Source: Nitrososphaeraceae archaeon (GTDB lineage Archaea; Thermoproteota; Nitrososphaeria; Nitrososphaerales; Nitrososphaeraceae). Taken from it: 54,446 nucleotides of DNA. The position numbers and the translations under genes are program-made. Positions 36,683 through 46,139 of this stretch are shown piece by piece; positions within the stretch are counted from its first letter, which is position 1; the number at the start of each line of letters is the position of its first letter. The notes below the pieces were generated by a model that had not been told where the DNA came from, searched no databases, and saw only the letters and a program-made list of their open reading frames with translations. The stretch lies in NCBI GenBank assembly GCA_019246625.1, contig JAFAQB010000091.1:1-54446 (forward strand), written 5' to 3'.

Positions 36683-36820
36683 TTAATATATATGTAGCCC
36701 TAGTTGCATCCTCAGAATTGCAAGAGTTTTTGCCTCCTTCGCTGGATTTGTAGCATTAACTGCCGCCGCTGCCAACATAACAGCAGATAACACTGCTATT
36801 GCTTTTATTGCCTTGATCAT
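36683..36820 (-). CDS. Small putative secreted or membrane peptide, 45 aa
   Basis: From the ATG at 36818-36820 the peptide begins MIKAIKAIAVLSAVMLAAAAV, a good signal sequence or membrane anchor, followed by 24 short residues. The open frame reaches further upstream but only this start gives a sensible N-terminus. No family recognised. It may be a tiny exported peptide or the front part of a lost gene. Confidence 0.4.
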   Translation of the reverse strand: MIKAIKAIAVLSAVMLAAAAVNATNPAKEAKTLAILRMQLGLHIY

Positions 36821-36892
36821 ATTATTATACATAGGTACATGTTTAGAAAATGGATAATTATGATTCAGATTGAGGTATGATGAAGCTGACAA

Positions 36893-37227
36893 GGTCTTAT
36901 CTAAGGGGGTAGGATTAAAAGAGATATAGAATCTACAGTGACGAAGAAAATATTGCCAGCCTCAGATTTTATTTTTGCAAATGACTTAAAGATGGGGTTG
37001 TATCATTAATAATGCCACATTTCTTAACTAACAGCCTTATTAGCAGGTTTTACTTACGAGTCTCCATTAACCATCATAACATGTGCCAGTTCTAGATCTT
37101 GTAAGGAGAATGAAAAATACAGCTACAGTACTATTTACATCAATATAAGAGTAGATCAAAAAAGTAGGGAAAATGTATTTCGGAATCTGTAGATATTACT
37201 CCTCATGTATGATTCTATTATATTGCT
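36893..37227. other. Intergenic region
   Basis: 335 bp without a convincing gene between the small peptide gene and the repeat protein. No RNA recognised. Confidence 0.35.
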
Positions 37228-37638
37228 TTAAGGAGTTCCTAAAAGTCCACCAGCACTACTTGCTCCACCAGCACTACTTGCTCCACCAGCACTACTTGCT
37301 CCACCAGCACTACTGGCAGTACTTCCACCTGTTTTGTAGGCAGTATCATAACAATTGTCTACATCAGCTCGGGTAAACGTTGAAGGTAGTCCTCTTATGC
37401 AGCTAACGAGTTTACTTACTCCTGTTGTACTACTGCTTGTACCTCCCTTGGAACCGCTTGTACCTCCCTTGGAACCGCTTGTACCTCTCTTGGTAGATTT
37501 GCCACTACTGCTTGTACTGCTTTTACTTTTCTTGCTTTTTTTTGCTATTGCTGAATCAGCAAGACTACTAGATGTCACAAGTGCTATTGCCATGACAATA
37601 ACAAAGATTGCCAAGACAGTTGTTGTTTTTGTATGCAT
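37228..37638 (-). CDS. Secreted low-complexity protein with tandem repeats, 136 aa
   Basis: A signal peptide (TTTVLAIFVIVMAIALVTSS, cleavage near ADSAIA) precedes a Lys/Ser/Thr/Gly-rich region with GTSGSKG repeats, then a short folded segment with two cysteines (Cys79 in LVSCIRGLP, Cys96 in VDNCYDTAY), and a tail of SSAGGA repeats. The basic, flexible mature protein may attach to the cell surface. The two cysteines could form a disulfide. No enzyme motif. Family unknown; similar exported Ser/Gly-rich proteins occur in Nitrososphaerales. Confidence 0.7.
   Translation of the reverse strand: MHTKTTTVLAIFVIVMAIALVTSSSLADSAIAKKSKKSKSSTSSSGKSTKRGTSGSKGGTSGSKGGTSSSTTGVSKLVSCIRGLPSTFTRADVDNCYDTAYKTGGSTASSAGGASSAGGASSAGGASSAGGLLGTP
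37247..37314. repeat. 18-bp tandem repeat, about 3.8 copies
   Basis: Unit CCACCAGCACTACTTGCT repeats with no mismatch through 37247-37314, encoding SSAGGA on the minus strand at the C-terminus of the secreted protein. Copy number is a likely site of slippage between strains. Confidence 0.92.
37435..37493. repeat. 21-bp tandem repeat, about 2.8 copies
   Basis: Unit beginning GCTTGTACCTCCCTTGG at 37435, 37456 and 37477 (third copy with one change), encoding GTSGSKG on the minus strand. Independent of the 18-bp repeat in the same gene. Confidence 0.88.
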
Positions 37639-38128
37639 AGAACGACGATAGTAATCAAAATATTAAAGGGTTTGCTTAACAAGGTTAATTTGTCTATGTA
37701 CACCTGTTCTGAAACTCATACACTTCCATTGCTTTTCTAGTCACAAACTTCATCTATTATAAGATATCTACAAATGTATCACTATTACTTTGAATATAGT
37801 TTGATTTATCAAATCAAATAGTAAAGCTATTCATATACCCTTGGAAGAGGATATATCACAGTATGTTAGAGTCAAAAAACAAGAAAGTGAGGTATTTGGA
37901 GTAATTACGGTCATGTAATGGCAGATCAACCGTAGTAATCCTGCCTGAAAAAAGTATTACCTATAGAACAACAACAGCGATAAGAATTGTTATAATAATA
38001 GATCTAGCAGTTAGATGCTAGCTGCTGTAGGAACAACAATCCTGTCCATACTACGATAAGAGCATGCCACAAGTCAGGGATTATAATAAAGATATAATAT
38101 TAATTCTGATAATATATTGTCTATTTAC
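37639..38128. other. Intergenic region
   Basis: 490 bp; upstream of the repeat protein (minus) and of a tiny secreted peptide (plus). No gene seen. Promoters for both should lie here. Confidence 0.35.
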
Positions 38129-38254
38129 ATGGCAATGTTACAATCTGCATTAATCTTAGCCTTAGTCTTAACAATTTTGATTGGAACAATACATCCCTTT
38201 AATGCTGCTTTAGCTAAACCAATAGTGGTAAAACACACACCTAAAAGTTTATAG
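38129..38254 (+). CDS. Tiny secreted peptide or truncated secreted protein, 41 aa
   Basis: ATG-started frame MAMLQSALILALVLTILIGT followed by HPFNAALAKP and a stop after 41 codons. The first 28 residues are a clean signal peptide with an ALA cleavage site, leaving a mature peptide of about a dozen residues. It may be real and very short, or the front of a secreted protein that lost its body. Confidence 0.45.
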   Translation: MAMLQSALILALVLTILIGTIHPFNAALAKPIVVKHTPKSL

Positions 38255-38309
38255 GAATAAGTATACATATTGTATTAAAGGCAATACAAAAAGGGTGAAC
38301 TCGGTATAT

Positions 38310-38522
38310 ATGATTGAACCTTTTAGCAGTCATAAGAGAATTGAAAAAAAGGAAAGTGTTATGGATGATATTACACATGGACAATGGACCAAAAACCACT
38401 ACAATAATGACGATAATGATTATCATGATCGAAATAGCATACTAAACGATGAAATCCTGGATCCTTATACTACGCAAAAGTCTTTCAGAAAAATAGCCAA
38501 TAAGTTATCAAGAAGACTTTAA
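38310..38522 (+). CDS. Small hypothetical protein, 70 aa
   Basis: From the ATG at 38310 (MIEPFSSHKRIEKKESV); an in-frame GTG lies five codons earlier. Hydrophilic, rich in Asn/Asp/His (HYNNDDNDYHDRNS) with a basic end (FRKIANKLSRRL). It could be the remainder of the preceding secreted gene or an independent gene. No family recognised. Confidence 0.38.
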   Translation: MIEPFSSHKRIEKKESVMDDITHGQWTKNHYNNDDNDYHDRNSILNDEILDPYTTQKSFRKIANKLSRRL

Positions 38523-38669
38523 CTCATATCTGATTTTATTGCCAAGTTAACGGGACGGTTTAGAACAACGACAACACAACATCGGTTTAGTCGTATATAC
38601 GTACAAGTCTATCTTTTGTCTACATTGTATATATTATCTTTTTTATTGAGGAGCATTTCTAAGACTGAT

Positions 38670-39604
38670 TCATAGGTCTAGGTCCAAAGGAGACTGATTT
38701 GTAGTTGATTGATAATACTGGAATGGTTCATGATGTACTACATAATCGGTAACATTCTTGCAAGCAATGTTCATATGAGCTGTACCACATACAGCCTTGT
38801 TGTCATTGCTGGCGATAGTGCCAGATGGTTTGAAACCGCCCTGGAACCATCCCCAGCTGATACCTTTCTCATGCATCAAGTCGCTAATGTTCCTTCCTGC
38901 CATTAATATTTTTGTGCCTACAGAACAATCATCATAAAGTGAAGGTATATCACCTATTACGGAATCGTTGGCCACATTATCTGATATGTTAGTTGGCGTA
39001 GCACCATGAGTTTGGCCTGAGATGAGATTAAGATGGCCTGGAAGGGATGGATGGAGCTATAAAAGTTATCACTCTTTGCATAGTGTTGAGCATAGTTCCA
39101 CAATGCATTGACAGTATTGCCATCAAAATATCCCATTACTAGTTTATGATCATAATTTTTCTGTGATGATAACCAAGAGTTCTGAACGAATTTGTCCACA
39201 AGACCACCATTAAAGGATTTCTGAAGTAGTGTGTATTTATGGGCAGGATTACACGATGCTACTGTCACAGCTTGAGATCTATCTAGGCGGAATGGATTTG
39301 CTGAATTTGTATTATTATTCAATATGCCTGCTGTAGCCCGACCATTGATTGAAGGTGTGTTTAGAGAATATGAAAAATGCGGTTCTCCAATGGATTTGCA
39401 GCTTTAGGGTAGGTGGTAAAATAGTGGTCAAATGCAACGTTTTCTTAAAATATAACAACAAGATGTTTGATAGGTGTGGTGGCAGTAGTAACAGCTGTAG
39501 CAGCTGACAATAAAGAAGTACCAAATAAAACCAACCAATGGTATTATTACTAATGTTAAAACAACAGTAGTTAATGTTTCCTTATTCCATAGATGCAATT
39601 GCAT
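38670..39604 (-). pseudogene. Phosphoesterase (phospholipase C / acid phosphatase family), frameshifted
   Basis: Read on the minus strand from the ATG at 39602-39604: membrane anchor (NKETLTTVVLTLVIIPLVGF), frameshift, SAATAVTTATTPIKHLVVIF, frameshift, ENVAFDHYFTTYPKAANPL, frameshift, NTPSINGRATAGILNNNTNS, ANPFRLDRSQAVT, LVMGYFDGNTVNALWNYAQH, frameshift near 39035, then VIGDIPSLYDDCSV and GISWGWFQGGFKPSG. HxVVIFxENVxFDHYF is the metal-site signature of the PF04185 phosphoesterase family. The C-terminal half is missing. At least four frameshifts make it non-functional. Confidence 0.85.
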
Positions 39605-40166
39605 TATAGGTTATTTATGCTTTGATAGGCATGCTAGTGTAATGAAGAATAAAAGAGTCTTGGATTTATAGCGAAATTATTGACAATACCAAAGAAGCTA
39701 GAATCAAAATTCCAAAATCAACACAGGAACTTGCCAACTCCGCAACACATGATGCTGTTTCAATCCTTATGCCTATTGAGCGGAAAAGCCTGTTATAATA
39801 CTGTATGATTGCATCTGCAGTCATACCTTTACTACTCTTTCAATATTATCGTGTAAGATAGAGCAATAGGATCAAACCACTCATGGAATATTAGATGCAT
39901 TAGTGATAATTTTGGCATGCTCTATTCTATACTCCAAATATTTCTCCAATGCTAGACATGTTTCATACATGAAATTTGAATAGAATGGTAGAAACACATC
40001 AAGTTATATAGATAAGTACAAACTTGTGATTGCTGTAGTTTGTCTGTTTGTCATTCTTTTTTAATTCAATGTTTACTTGTAGTATTATCTTCTTCACTCA
40101 TCTCCAATTCTCTCGAAACCATTTTTCATAAGTAGTAGCATATTAAACCATGATGTCTCTAACTAT
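39605..40166. other. Intergenic region
   Basis: 562 bp between the pseudogene start and the phospholipase D start. Possible TATA-like TTTTTTAATTC at about 40056-40066. No gene recognised. Confidence 0.4.
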
Positions 40167-41903
40167 GTGTATTTGAAGACACCTCGCTCCGGATTTGGAG
40201 AAACTACATTTGGCAATTGTATAACATTCACAATCGATGGACAGCAGAATTTTAGATTGGTATATGAAAAGATAAAAGAAGCAAAAAAATCTATATATAT
40301 ATTAAATTATGATTTAGATCCAGATTTACGCCTCATAAGAGAGGGAAATGCATTACAATCACTTTGGATAACTGATTTAGTTGCTTCTCGTTGCAAACCA
40401 GAATCATCATCAATCGGATCTGAGGAAGATACTAGTAATAGTAATCGTAGTAGCAGCTACGACAATTTACATAATGATAGTAAGAATAACAATATGAAAT
40501 ATCGTCAATATTTTCATAACCATACTCTACAAAATCTTTTGATACAAAAGGCAAACCAAAAAGTTGATATCAAAATCATCGTATGGGAGCCAAGATCCAT
40601 AATCAGAAGATTGCCAGGAATTAAGAAGCGAGGATTGGAGGGAAGAGAGAAAAAGGTTCAAGTTATAAAAGAAGCTGCAAAGCATGTTAGTGTTGAAAAA
40701 TATATAACAATATACCTTGATAGCAAAGCCCCTGTGCTTACATCTGGTTTCCATGAAAAAATTATTATAATAGATAATGAGATTGGGTTTTGTGGAGGAC
40801 AAGATCTATCGCAGGATAAATGGGATACAAGCGATCATGATTTTGATAGTCCACTGCGGGATTCAGGTGGAGATCCTTGGCATGATGTTCAAGTAATGGT
40901 GAAAGGTCCTATATTATGGGATCTGATTTACCATTTTAATCAAAGATGGGTTTATTCTATTTGGAAAGATATCAGGCAAGTCAAAAAAATAGTAAAAGCT
41001 AGTTCAATAGGTTCCTATCTTTCATCTATATCTTCTTCTTTTATTCTATCTCCAGACTTATTTGCTGATAAAGGAGATGTAGAGATTACTGCCCTACGAA
41101 CTTGGAAGCAGTTAAGTGAAGAAAACAATAATGATGCTTATGATAATAAAAATATTCATTATGGCAGCGAAGGCAGTAACAGTATACAGTCATGGTATGA
41201 TGCCATGTTTAGGAAAGCAAAACATAGTATATACATAGAAGATCAATTCCTTTTTCAGGATAAAGCAATAACTCGGATTCTTGTCAATCGACTCAGAGAA
41301 GAAAAAAATCTAAAGATGATCACAGTGGGTCCAATGGAGCCAAACCTCCCTGGTCTCATTTTCAGTGTATTGTCAAAAGAAAGCATTAATGATATCAATA
41401 ATAATTTAGCAGCTTTACGAAAAGTAGGCGAGGGCAGGGTTAAGACATATTCTCTGATATCCCAACATAATAGACTTAAGCAAAAGAGAAAACAGATCTA
41501 TGTTCATTCAAAACTTTTGATAGTTGACGACAAGTGGATTACAATTGGATCTGCAAACACAGATAGAGATGGATTCAAAGACTCAACAGAATTTGATTTA
41601 GGAATTGTTTCTGCAAATGTTGCTCAGGAGCTCAGAGTAAAGCTATGGTGTGAACATTTAAAAACTGATGATACTGTCGATTATTCTTCACAACAATCTT
41701 CTAGATACAGCGATAATGCTGATAACTTGTACAATTTCGAAGAAGGTTTTGAAGCTTGGGAAAAATTGGCAGAAGATAATGGAAAAAGAGTTCAAACACA
41801 TGAATCCATACGTGGACATGTCTATTATTATAATTTTCAAGAAATGAATTATCCCCCTCCCTATCAACAAGCAAAAGGAGGTAACAAATTCAGATTGTTC
41901 TAA
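40167..41903 (+). CDS. Phospholipase D family protein
   Basis: 578 residues, cytosolic (no signal peptide or membrane helix). Two HKD motifs: HEKIIIIDNEIGFCGGQD (His196, Lys198, Asp203) and HSKLLIVDDKWITIGSAN (His447, Lys449, Asp454), each followed by the glycine/serine turn typical of the PLD superfamily. The order resembles eukaryote-type PLD more than cardiolipin synthase, since no membrane segments exist. Residues 75-115 are a Ser/Asn-rich insertion. It may hydrolyse or exchange head groups of phospholipids; the substrate in an ether-lipid archaeon is unknown. GTG start; the nearby ATG at 40165 is out of frame. Confidence 0.9.
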   Translation: MYLKTPRSGFGETTFGNCITFTIDGQQNFRLVYEKIKEAKKSIYILNYDLDPDLRLIREGNALQSLWITDLVASRCKPESSSIGSEEDTSNSNRSSSYDNLHNDSKNNNMKYRQYFHNHTLQNLLIQKANQKVDIKIIVWEPRSIIRRLPGIKKRGLEGREKKVQVIKEAAKHVSVEKYITIYLDSKAPVLTSGFHEKIIIIDNEIGFCGGQDLSQDKWDTSDHDFDSPLRDSGGDPWHDVQVMVKGPILWDLIYHFNQRWVYSIWKDIRQVKKIVKASSIGSYLSSISSSFILSPDLFADKGDVEITALRTWKQLSEENNNDAYDNKNIHYGSEGSNSIQSWYDAMFRKAKHSIYIEDQFLFQDKAITRILVNRLREEKNLKMITVGPMEPNLPGLIFSVLSKESINDINNNLAALRKVGEGRVKTYSLISQHNRLKQKRKQIYVHSKLLIVDDKWITIGSANTDRDGFKDSTEFDLGIVSANVAQELRVKLWCEHLKTDDTVDYSSQQSSRYSDNADNLYNFEEGFEAWEKLAEDNGKRVQTHESIRGHVYYYNFQEMNYPPPYQQAKGGNKFRLF

Positions 41904-42909
41904 AAGTATGTAACTATTACTTTTAATCAACTTTAAGACTACCATAATAATTCGAAGTTATAGAGGACAAGGGCAACCAATGGGATATGAAAATATCCTA
42001 ACTCCAGATCGGCAAAGACAAAAGTGATACATGATTAGGAGCCGCCTGAACCACAAACCTATCGCTAACCAAGCATGTCTCTAACTCTTGGAGACACAAC
42101 GACCAGCCGACCTAATGTCAATAATCCCAACTTATTGACTTTCTAAGGTTCAATCTGATGCTTTTATTGTATTGGCTGCGGAACCTTGGGTAAACCAAGT
42201 GAACGATTCCGGGGTAAACGCCTTATATTGATAAGAGAAGATGGCAGAGTAAGATCTGTTGTGTATTTTCCAATCCATCACCGGAGCAGAATTCACCATA
42301 TAGGACAGATGTATGCCGAGATATACACTAGTGTATAGTATATTATCTATATTTTGTACCTTTTCACTTCTTTCTGTTGTTGCTGTGATCAAAATATTTG
42401 TTGTTGCCAGTTATTATTTCTTCTTTGGAAGTAGCGATATCATAGATATCATTCTTATCGTAGTTTCTGGTCTAATAGATAGTGTTCCTGGAAAATCACG
42501 ATGACTCTGTGAATGTCCATACATCGAAGGAAGAATCACAGGTGCCTTTTGTTTTAGTAGATGCTCTCTATTTCATAGCAATCTATCTATTGTATCTATT
42601 ACTAATAGTAAATGAGGACATGCTACTTACATGTATCCACAGGTACTATTACCATGTTCATATACTGTGTTAGCCCTATATTTTTCCAATTAAGTTCTTC
42701 TCATAAAATAGGTTTGGTAGTATTATCATTATTATTATCATTCTACTCATACGACTATCCATTTCAGAAATCATTCACTATTGCCGAACAAATCTATTAT
42801 TTAAAAATGTTATAGAAAGCACAAACACGTTCATTATTATTTGAGTTTACAAATGATATAATGATCATTACATATTTATAATTCATACCTGAAAAGAGTT
42901 ATCGGTTTT
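41904..42909. other. 1-kb region without an accepted gene
   Basis: Contains a hairpin-rich stretch (41975-42220, listed separately) and several short frames: minus 42150-42392 (containing APVMDWKIHNRSYSAIFSYQ and FTWFTQGSAANTIKASD, protein-like but unrecognised, possibly a gene end) and plus 42313-42504 (hydrophobic). I call none of them. The last 60 bp should be the promoter of the ABC importer operon. Confidence 0.4.
41975..42145. ncRNA. Candidate structured non-coding RNA
   Basis: Three hairpins lie in 160 bp, in a stretch richer in GC than its surroundings: GGATAT-GAAA-ATATCC with a GNRA tetraloop (41983-41998), GTCTC and GAGAC around a 9-nt loop (42076-42094), and the perfect 8-bp GTCAATAA-TCCCAAC-TTATTGAC (42117-42139). 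CGGC (42012-42015) could also pair with GCCG (42043-42046). The strand is not determined. It may be a small RNA, or a terminator plus leader between the phospholipase D gene and the importer operon. Confidence 0.35.
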
Positions 42910-44958
42910 GTGAGTAAATATATTAAAAATTCGCACATACAGAGTGAAAAACTGGCAATGAATATTTTTACTGTCAGTTTGTTGTGTATATTTTGTACCT
43001 CATTCATTATTTCAGGTATCATTAATTCATTGTCTGCTACATTTTATAAAGTAATCCTTTCAATTAGTAATACGAAGATAGAGTACTTGCATTTTCCCAA
43101 TGCTTTTGGAGAACCGATAAATAATTTACAAAAACTAAAAATCAAAGATAAACCCCATGACAGTAGCAATAACAATAGCACCATGAAGAATGGCAATAAT
43201 AATTCTGATAATAAAAAACAAGGATCTATTCAGAATTGGAATATCAGTCTTGTAAACTTACTTGTCGATTCTGCATCTTCCATTTATAGGATGTTTGCCG
43301 CATTAGGATTATCATTTGTTGCTGCTATTATAATTGGAATCACTGCAGCAAGAAAACCTTTGGCCTCCAAAATAATTATTCCCATAATAGATATATTACA
43401 GTCAGTCCCCATCCTTGGATTTTTCCCTGCAGCTATTGCATTTTTCATCACATTGTTTAATGGAAGCTCAATAGGCATCGAAATGGCAGCTATTTTTCTG
43501 ATATTTACAAGCATGGCTTGGAATATGATATTTTCAGTCTATGAATCCGTACTGTCTATTCCCCCAGAATTATTGGAAACATCCTATGCATACAGAGCTA
43601 ATCCATTTCTACAACTAAGAAGGCTTTACTTACCTGCTAGTATACCGAAATTAATTTACAATAGCATCTTATCATGGGCAAGCGGCTGGTATTTTCTTAC
43701 TGCAGCGGAGATCATATCATTAGGATCCAAAACGTTTACACTTCGAGGATTAGGCAGTCTACTAGGCAACTCTGTCTCTTCTGGACAATACATACAGGCT
43801 CTGGTTGCACTTGCAATACTAATTTTAATAATTATGCTAACTGACTTTTTCTTTTGGAGACCACTAGAATCATATGCCAACCGCTTCAAATATGATTATT
43901 CTTCTTCGCGTACTACTGCTACTACTAGACGTCATCAACGTCATTTAGGTTTGTACATTTATAATGGAAATATTGCTAGGCTTATCTCTCGTAGTTCTGC
44001 TGTGTTCTCATCAATTCTTTTGTCAGACTTTTTAGCTAGAAATCCAAGGCCATTAATATATATAAAATCCAGCAGACTGATAGAAGCCTTAGCAAAAATA
44101 GTATATTTCTCTGAATTACAAATATTTGCCATCATTTATCAATGGTTTGGTAACAAGAGAAATCAAAGAATATTTGGGATTATTGCATTATCAATTCTAA
44201 CATTTGCTGTAATTCTGCTTGCCGCTCAAGAAAGTGAGGTAATCTACAAATCCCTTTCTGCTTTGTATGCTGCCTATTATTCACTTTATAATAATCCTCA
44301 AAGTGCAAAAATAATTTCTCAAATTCCACTGGCACTATTGCTGTCATATTTTAGGTTGACCGCAGCTTATCTTTTAGCGTTAGCATGGACAATACCTGTA
44401 GCTATTAAGATTGCAAACAATCCCCGGTTTGATCGTATCCTGCCTCTATTTCAGACCTTTGCAGCTATTCCGGCTACTGCATTCTTTCCATTTGTGGTTG
44501 TTGTTGTAAATTACGTGCCTGGTGGGTTCGAATTCTTGTCTATATTGTTGATATTGACTGGAATGCAATGGTATATATTATTTAATTTAATTGGCGGAGT
44601 ACGATCAATACCTGGAGATATAGAAGAAGCAGCACGCGCATTTAGGGTTACTAAGGGCCAGTATGTTAAGCGAGTTTTATTTCCATCTATATATCCTTCA
44701 TTTATAACTGGCAGCATTACAGCTTGGGGAGGAGGCTGGAATTCGCTAATTGTAGCAGAATATTTAGTATTTGGATATAAAACATACTTCGTGCTAGGCA
44801 TGGGCTCGCTTCTAGATAAAGCCGCATATAACATAGGTAATACGATATTGATACTTTTGATCGTTGGCATAATGTCAGCAATAATTGTCATGATTAACCG
44901 CTTAGTATGGAGACGACTTTATAGAAAGGTAATTAGAAAGTATAGTATGAGTACATAG
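42910..44958 (+). CDS. ABC importer permease, two fused permease domains (TauC/SsuC-like)
   Basis: 682 residues, double the usual length. Two copies of the binding-protein-dependent permease domain: the first with PPELLETSYAYRANPFLQLRRLYLPASIPKL-type EAA loop and ASGWYFLTAAEIISLGSKTF, the second with DIEEAARAFRVTKGQYVKRV, SITAWGGGWNSLIVAEYLVFG and KTYFVLGMGSLLD. Each has about six membrane helices. Between residues 75 and 110 lies an Asn/Ser-rich extracytoplasmic loop. The sequence type belongs to nitrate/sulfonate/bicarbonate (NitT/TauT) importers. GTG start. Followed by the ATPase gene after 104 nt and the AAA-associated gene. Confidence 0.9.
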   Translation: MSKYIKNSHIQSEKLAMNIFTVSLLCIFCTSFIISGIINSLSATFYKVILSISNTKIEYLHFPNAFGEPINNLQKLKIKDKPHDSSNNNSTMKNGNNNSDNKKQGSIQNWNISLVNLLVDSASSIYRMFAALGLSFVAAIIIGITAARKPLASKIIIPIIDILQSVPILGFFPAAIAFFITLFNGSSIGIEMAAIFLIFTSMAWNMIFSVYESVLSIPPELLETSYAYRANPFLQLRRLYLPASIPKLIYNSILSWASGWYFLTAAEIISLGSKTFTLRGLGSLLGNSVSSGQYIQALVALAILILIIMLTDFFFWRPLESYANRFKYDYSSSRTTATTRRHQRHLGLYIYNGNIARLISRSSAVFSSILLSDFLARNPRPLIYIKSSRLIEALAKIVYFSELQIFAIIYQWFGNKRNQRIFGIIALSILTFAVILLAAQESEVIYKSLSALYAAYYSLYNNPQSAKIISQIPLALLLSYFRLTAAYLLALAWTIPVAIKIANNPRFDRILPLFQTFAAIPATAFFPFVVVVVNYVPGGFEFLSILLILTGMQWYILFNLIGGVRSIPGDIEEAARAFRVTKGQYVKRVLFPSIYPSFITGSITAWGGGWNSLIVAEYLVFGYKTYFVLGMGSLLDKAAYNIGNTILILLIVGIMSAIIVMINRLVWRRLYRKVIRKYSMST

Positions 44959-45062
44959 GATAAAAATGTAAGTAACATAGATTTTTTTGGATAATAAAAA
45001 TCTGCAAATAAATAATACTATCTCCTGTACAAAAATGGTTTTCTATATATTGATCTAATGAT

Positions 45063-46001
45063 ATGATAGAATGTGTCAGTTCCATGAGTGTTTCCAACTC
45101 TGATTCAATGAATAATAGGTATTTACAAGAACAACCTGGAGGTAATTATTGTTATAAAAATAACATGAAAAATGAATCAGCGTCGCGACCAAAGAATGTT
45201 GAGAATATGAGCAAAAAACTTTATGAAGATGATGATGCCTCTACGCCTCTACTTGAACTTAGAAATGTCACCAAAGAGTACATAGACGACAATGGTAAGT
45301 CTATTACAGTTCTCAACGATATCAACCTGTCAGTAAACTACAATGAATTTATTTCTGTAGTGGGTCCATCGGGGTGCGGCAAGTCCACGTTATTGAGAAT
45401 GATTATGGGACTGGAGAGATGCACAAGAGGGGACATCTTATTCAAAGGTCAGTCTATGAGTGGTGGAAAAGTAAATCCACATATGGCAATGGTATTCCAA
45501 TCGTTTGGTCTTTTTCCATGGTTGACTGTAATTGAAAATGTAGAATTTGGATTAGAATCCATGCATATCCCAAAGGCCCAAAGACGAGAGAAAAGCCTAA
45601 GTATAATTCAAGAGGTGGGTTTAGAAGGCTTTGAGGATGCTTACCCCCGGGAGTTGTCAGGTGGCATGAAGCAAAGAGTTGGTATTGCAAGGGCGCTTGT
45701 TATTGATCCTGAAATCCTTCTCATGGATGAGCCCTTTTCTTCTCTCGACCCTTTAACAGCTGAAGCATTAAGAGAGGAAGTTCTTAAGGTTTGGAGCAAT
45801 AAATTTACTACACCAGATGTAGTCATAATGGTAACCCATAATGTTGAAGAGGCAGTATATCTTTCAGACAGAATTATAATTCTGAGTCATAGGCCTGCAA
45901 ATGTAGTAAAGCAAGTAAATATAAATATACCAAGGCCACGTGAGAAGCGTGACAAGGTGATATATGAATATTTGGATCAAATTACAACTCTAATCGCATA
46001 A
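45063..46001 (+). CDS. ABC importer ATP-binding protein (NitT/TauT type)
   Basis: 312 residues. Walker A GPSGCGKST (101-109), Q-loop MVFQSFGLFPW, signature LSGGMKQR (198-205), Walker B ILLMDEPFSSLDP (218-230) and the H-loop VTHNVEEA: a full ATPase of the NrtD/SsuB/TauB group. The first 48 residues (Ser/Asn-rich) have no counterpart in the family; the ATG at 45207 (codon 49, MSKKLYEDDD) is a likely alternative start. Partners: the double permease upstream and the AAA-associated protein downstream. Confidence 0.93.
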   Translation: MIECVSSMSVSNSDSMNNRYLQEQPGGNYCYKNNMKNESASRPKNVENMSKKLYEDDDASTPLLELRNVTKEYIDDNGKSITVLNDINLSVNYNEFISVVGPSGCGKSTLLRMIMGLERCTRGDILFKGQSMSGGKVNPHMAMVFQSFGLFPWLTVIENVEFGLESMHIPKAQRREKSLSIIQEVGLEGFEDAYPRELSGGMKQRVGIARALVIDPEILLMDEPFSSLDPLTAEALREEVLKVWSNKFTTPDVVIMVTHNVEEAVYLSDRIIILSHRPANVVKQVNINIPRPREKRDKVIYEYLDQITTLIA

Positions 46002-46139
46002 CGCTATTCTTATAATAATAATAATATATTGATTACATAGTCACATTCACATTAATAGCCTAAAATTATTATATATTAAGGAAGAATATAAAAAACTTAA
46101 ATCACAGATAAACTGATTCATTATAGAGTATAGGAAAAC

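Noticed and set aside
37173-37376. Plus-strand frame with repeated LLHQHY units
   Set aside because: It is the antisense reading of the tandem repeat in the secreted protein gene.
42150-42392. 80-codon minus-strand frame with protein-like end
   Set aside because: Overlaps a hairpin-rich stretch and has no recognisable family; it may be a gene end but cannot be supported.
42313-42815. Three overlapping hydrophobic plus-strand frames
   Set aside because: T-rich DNA yields such frames by chance; no shared start or conserved motif.
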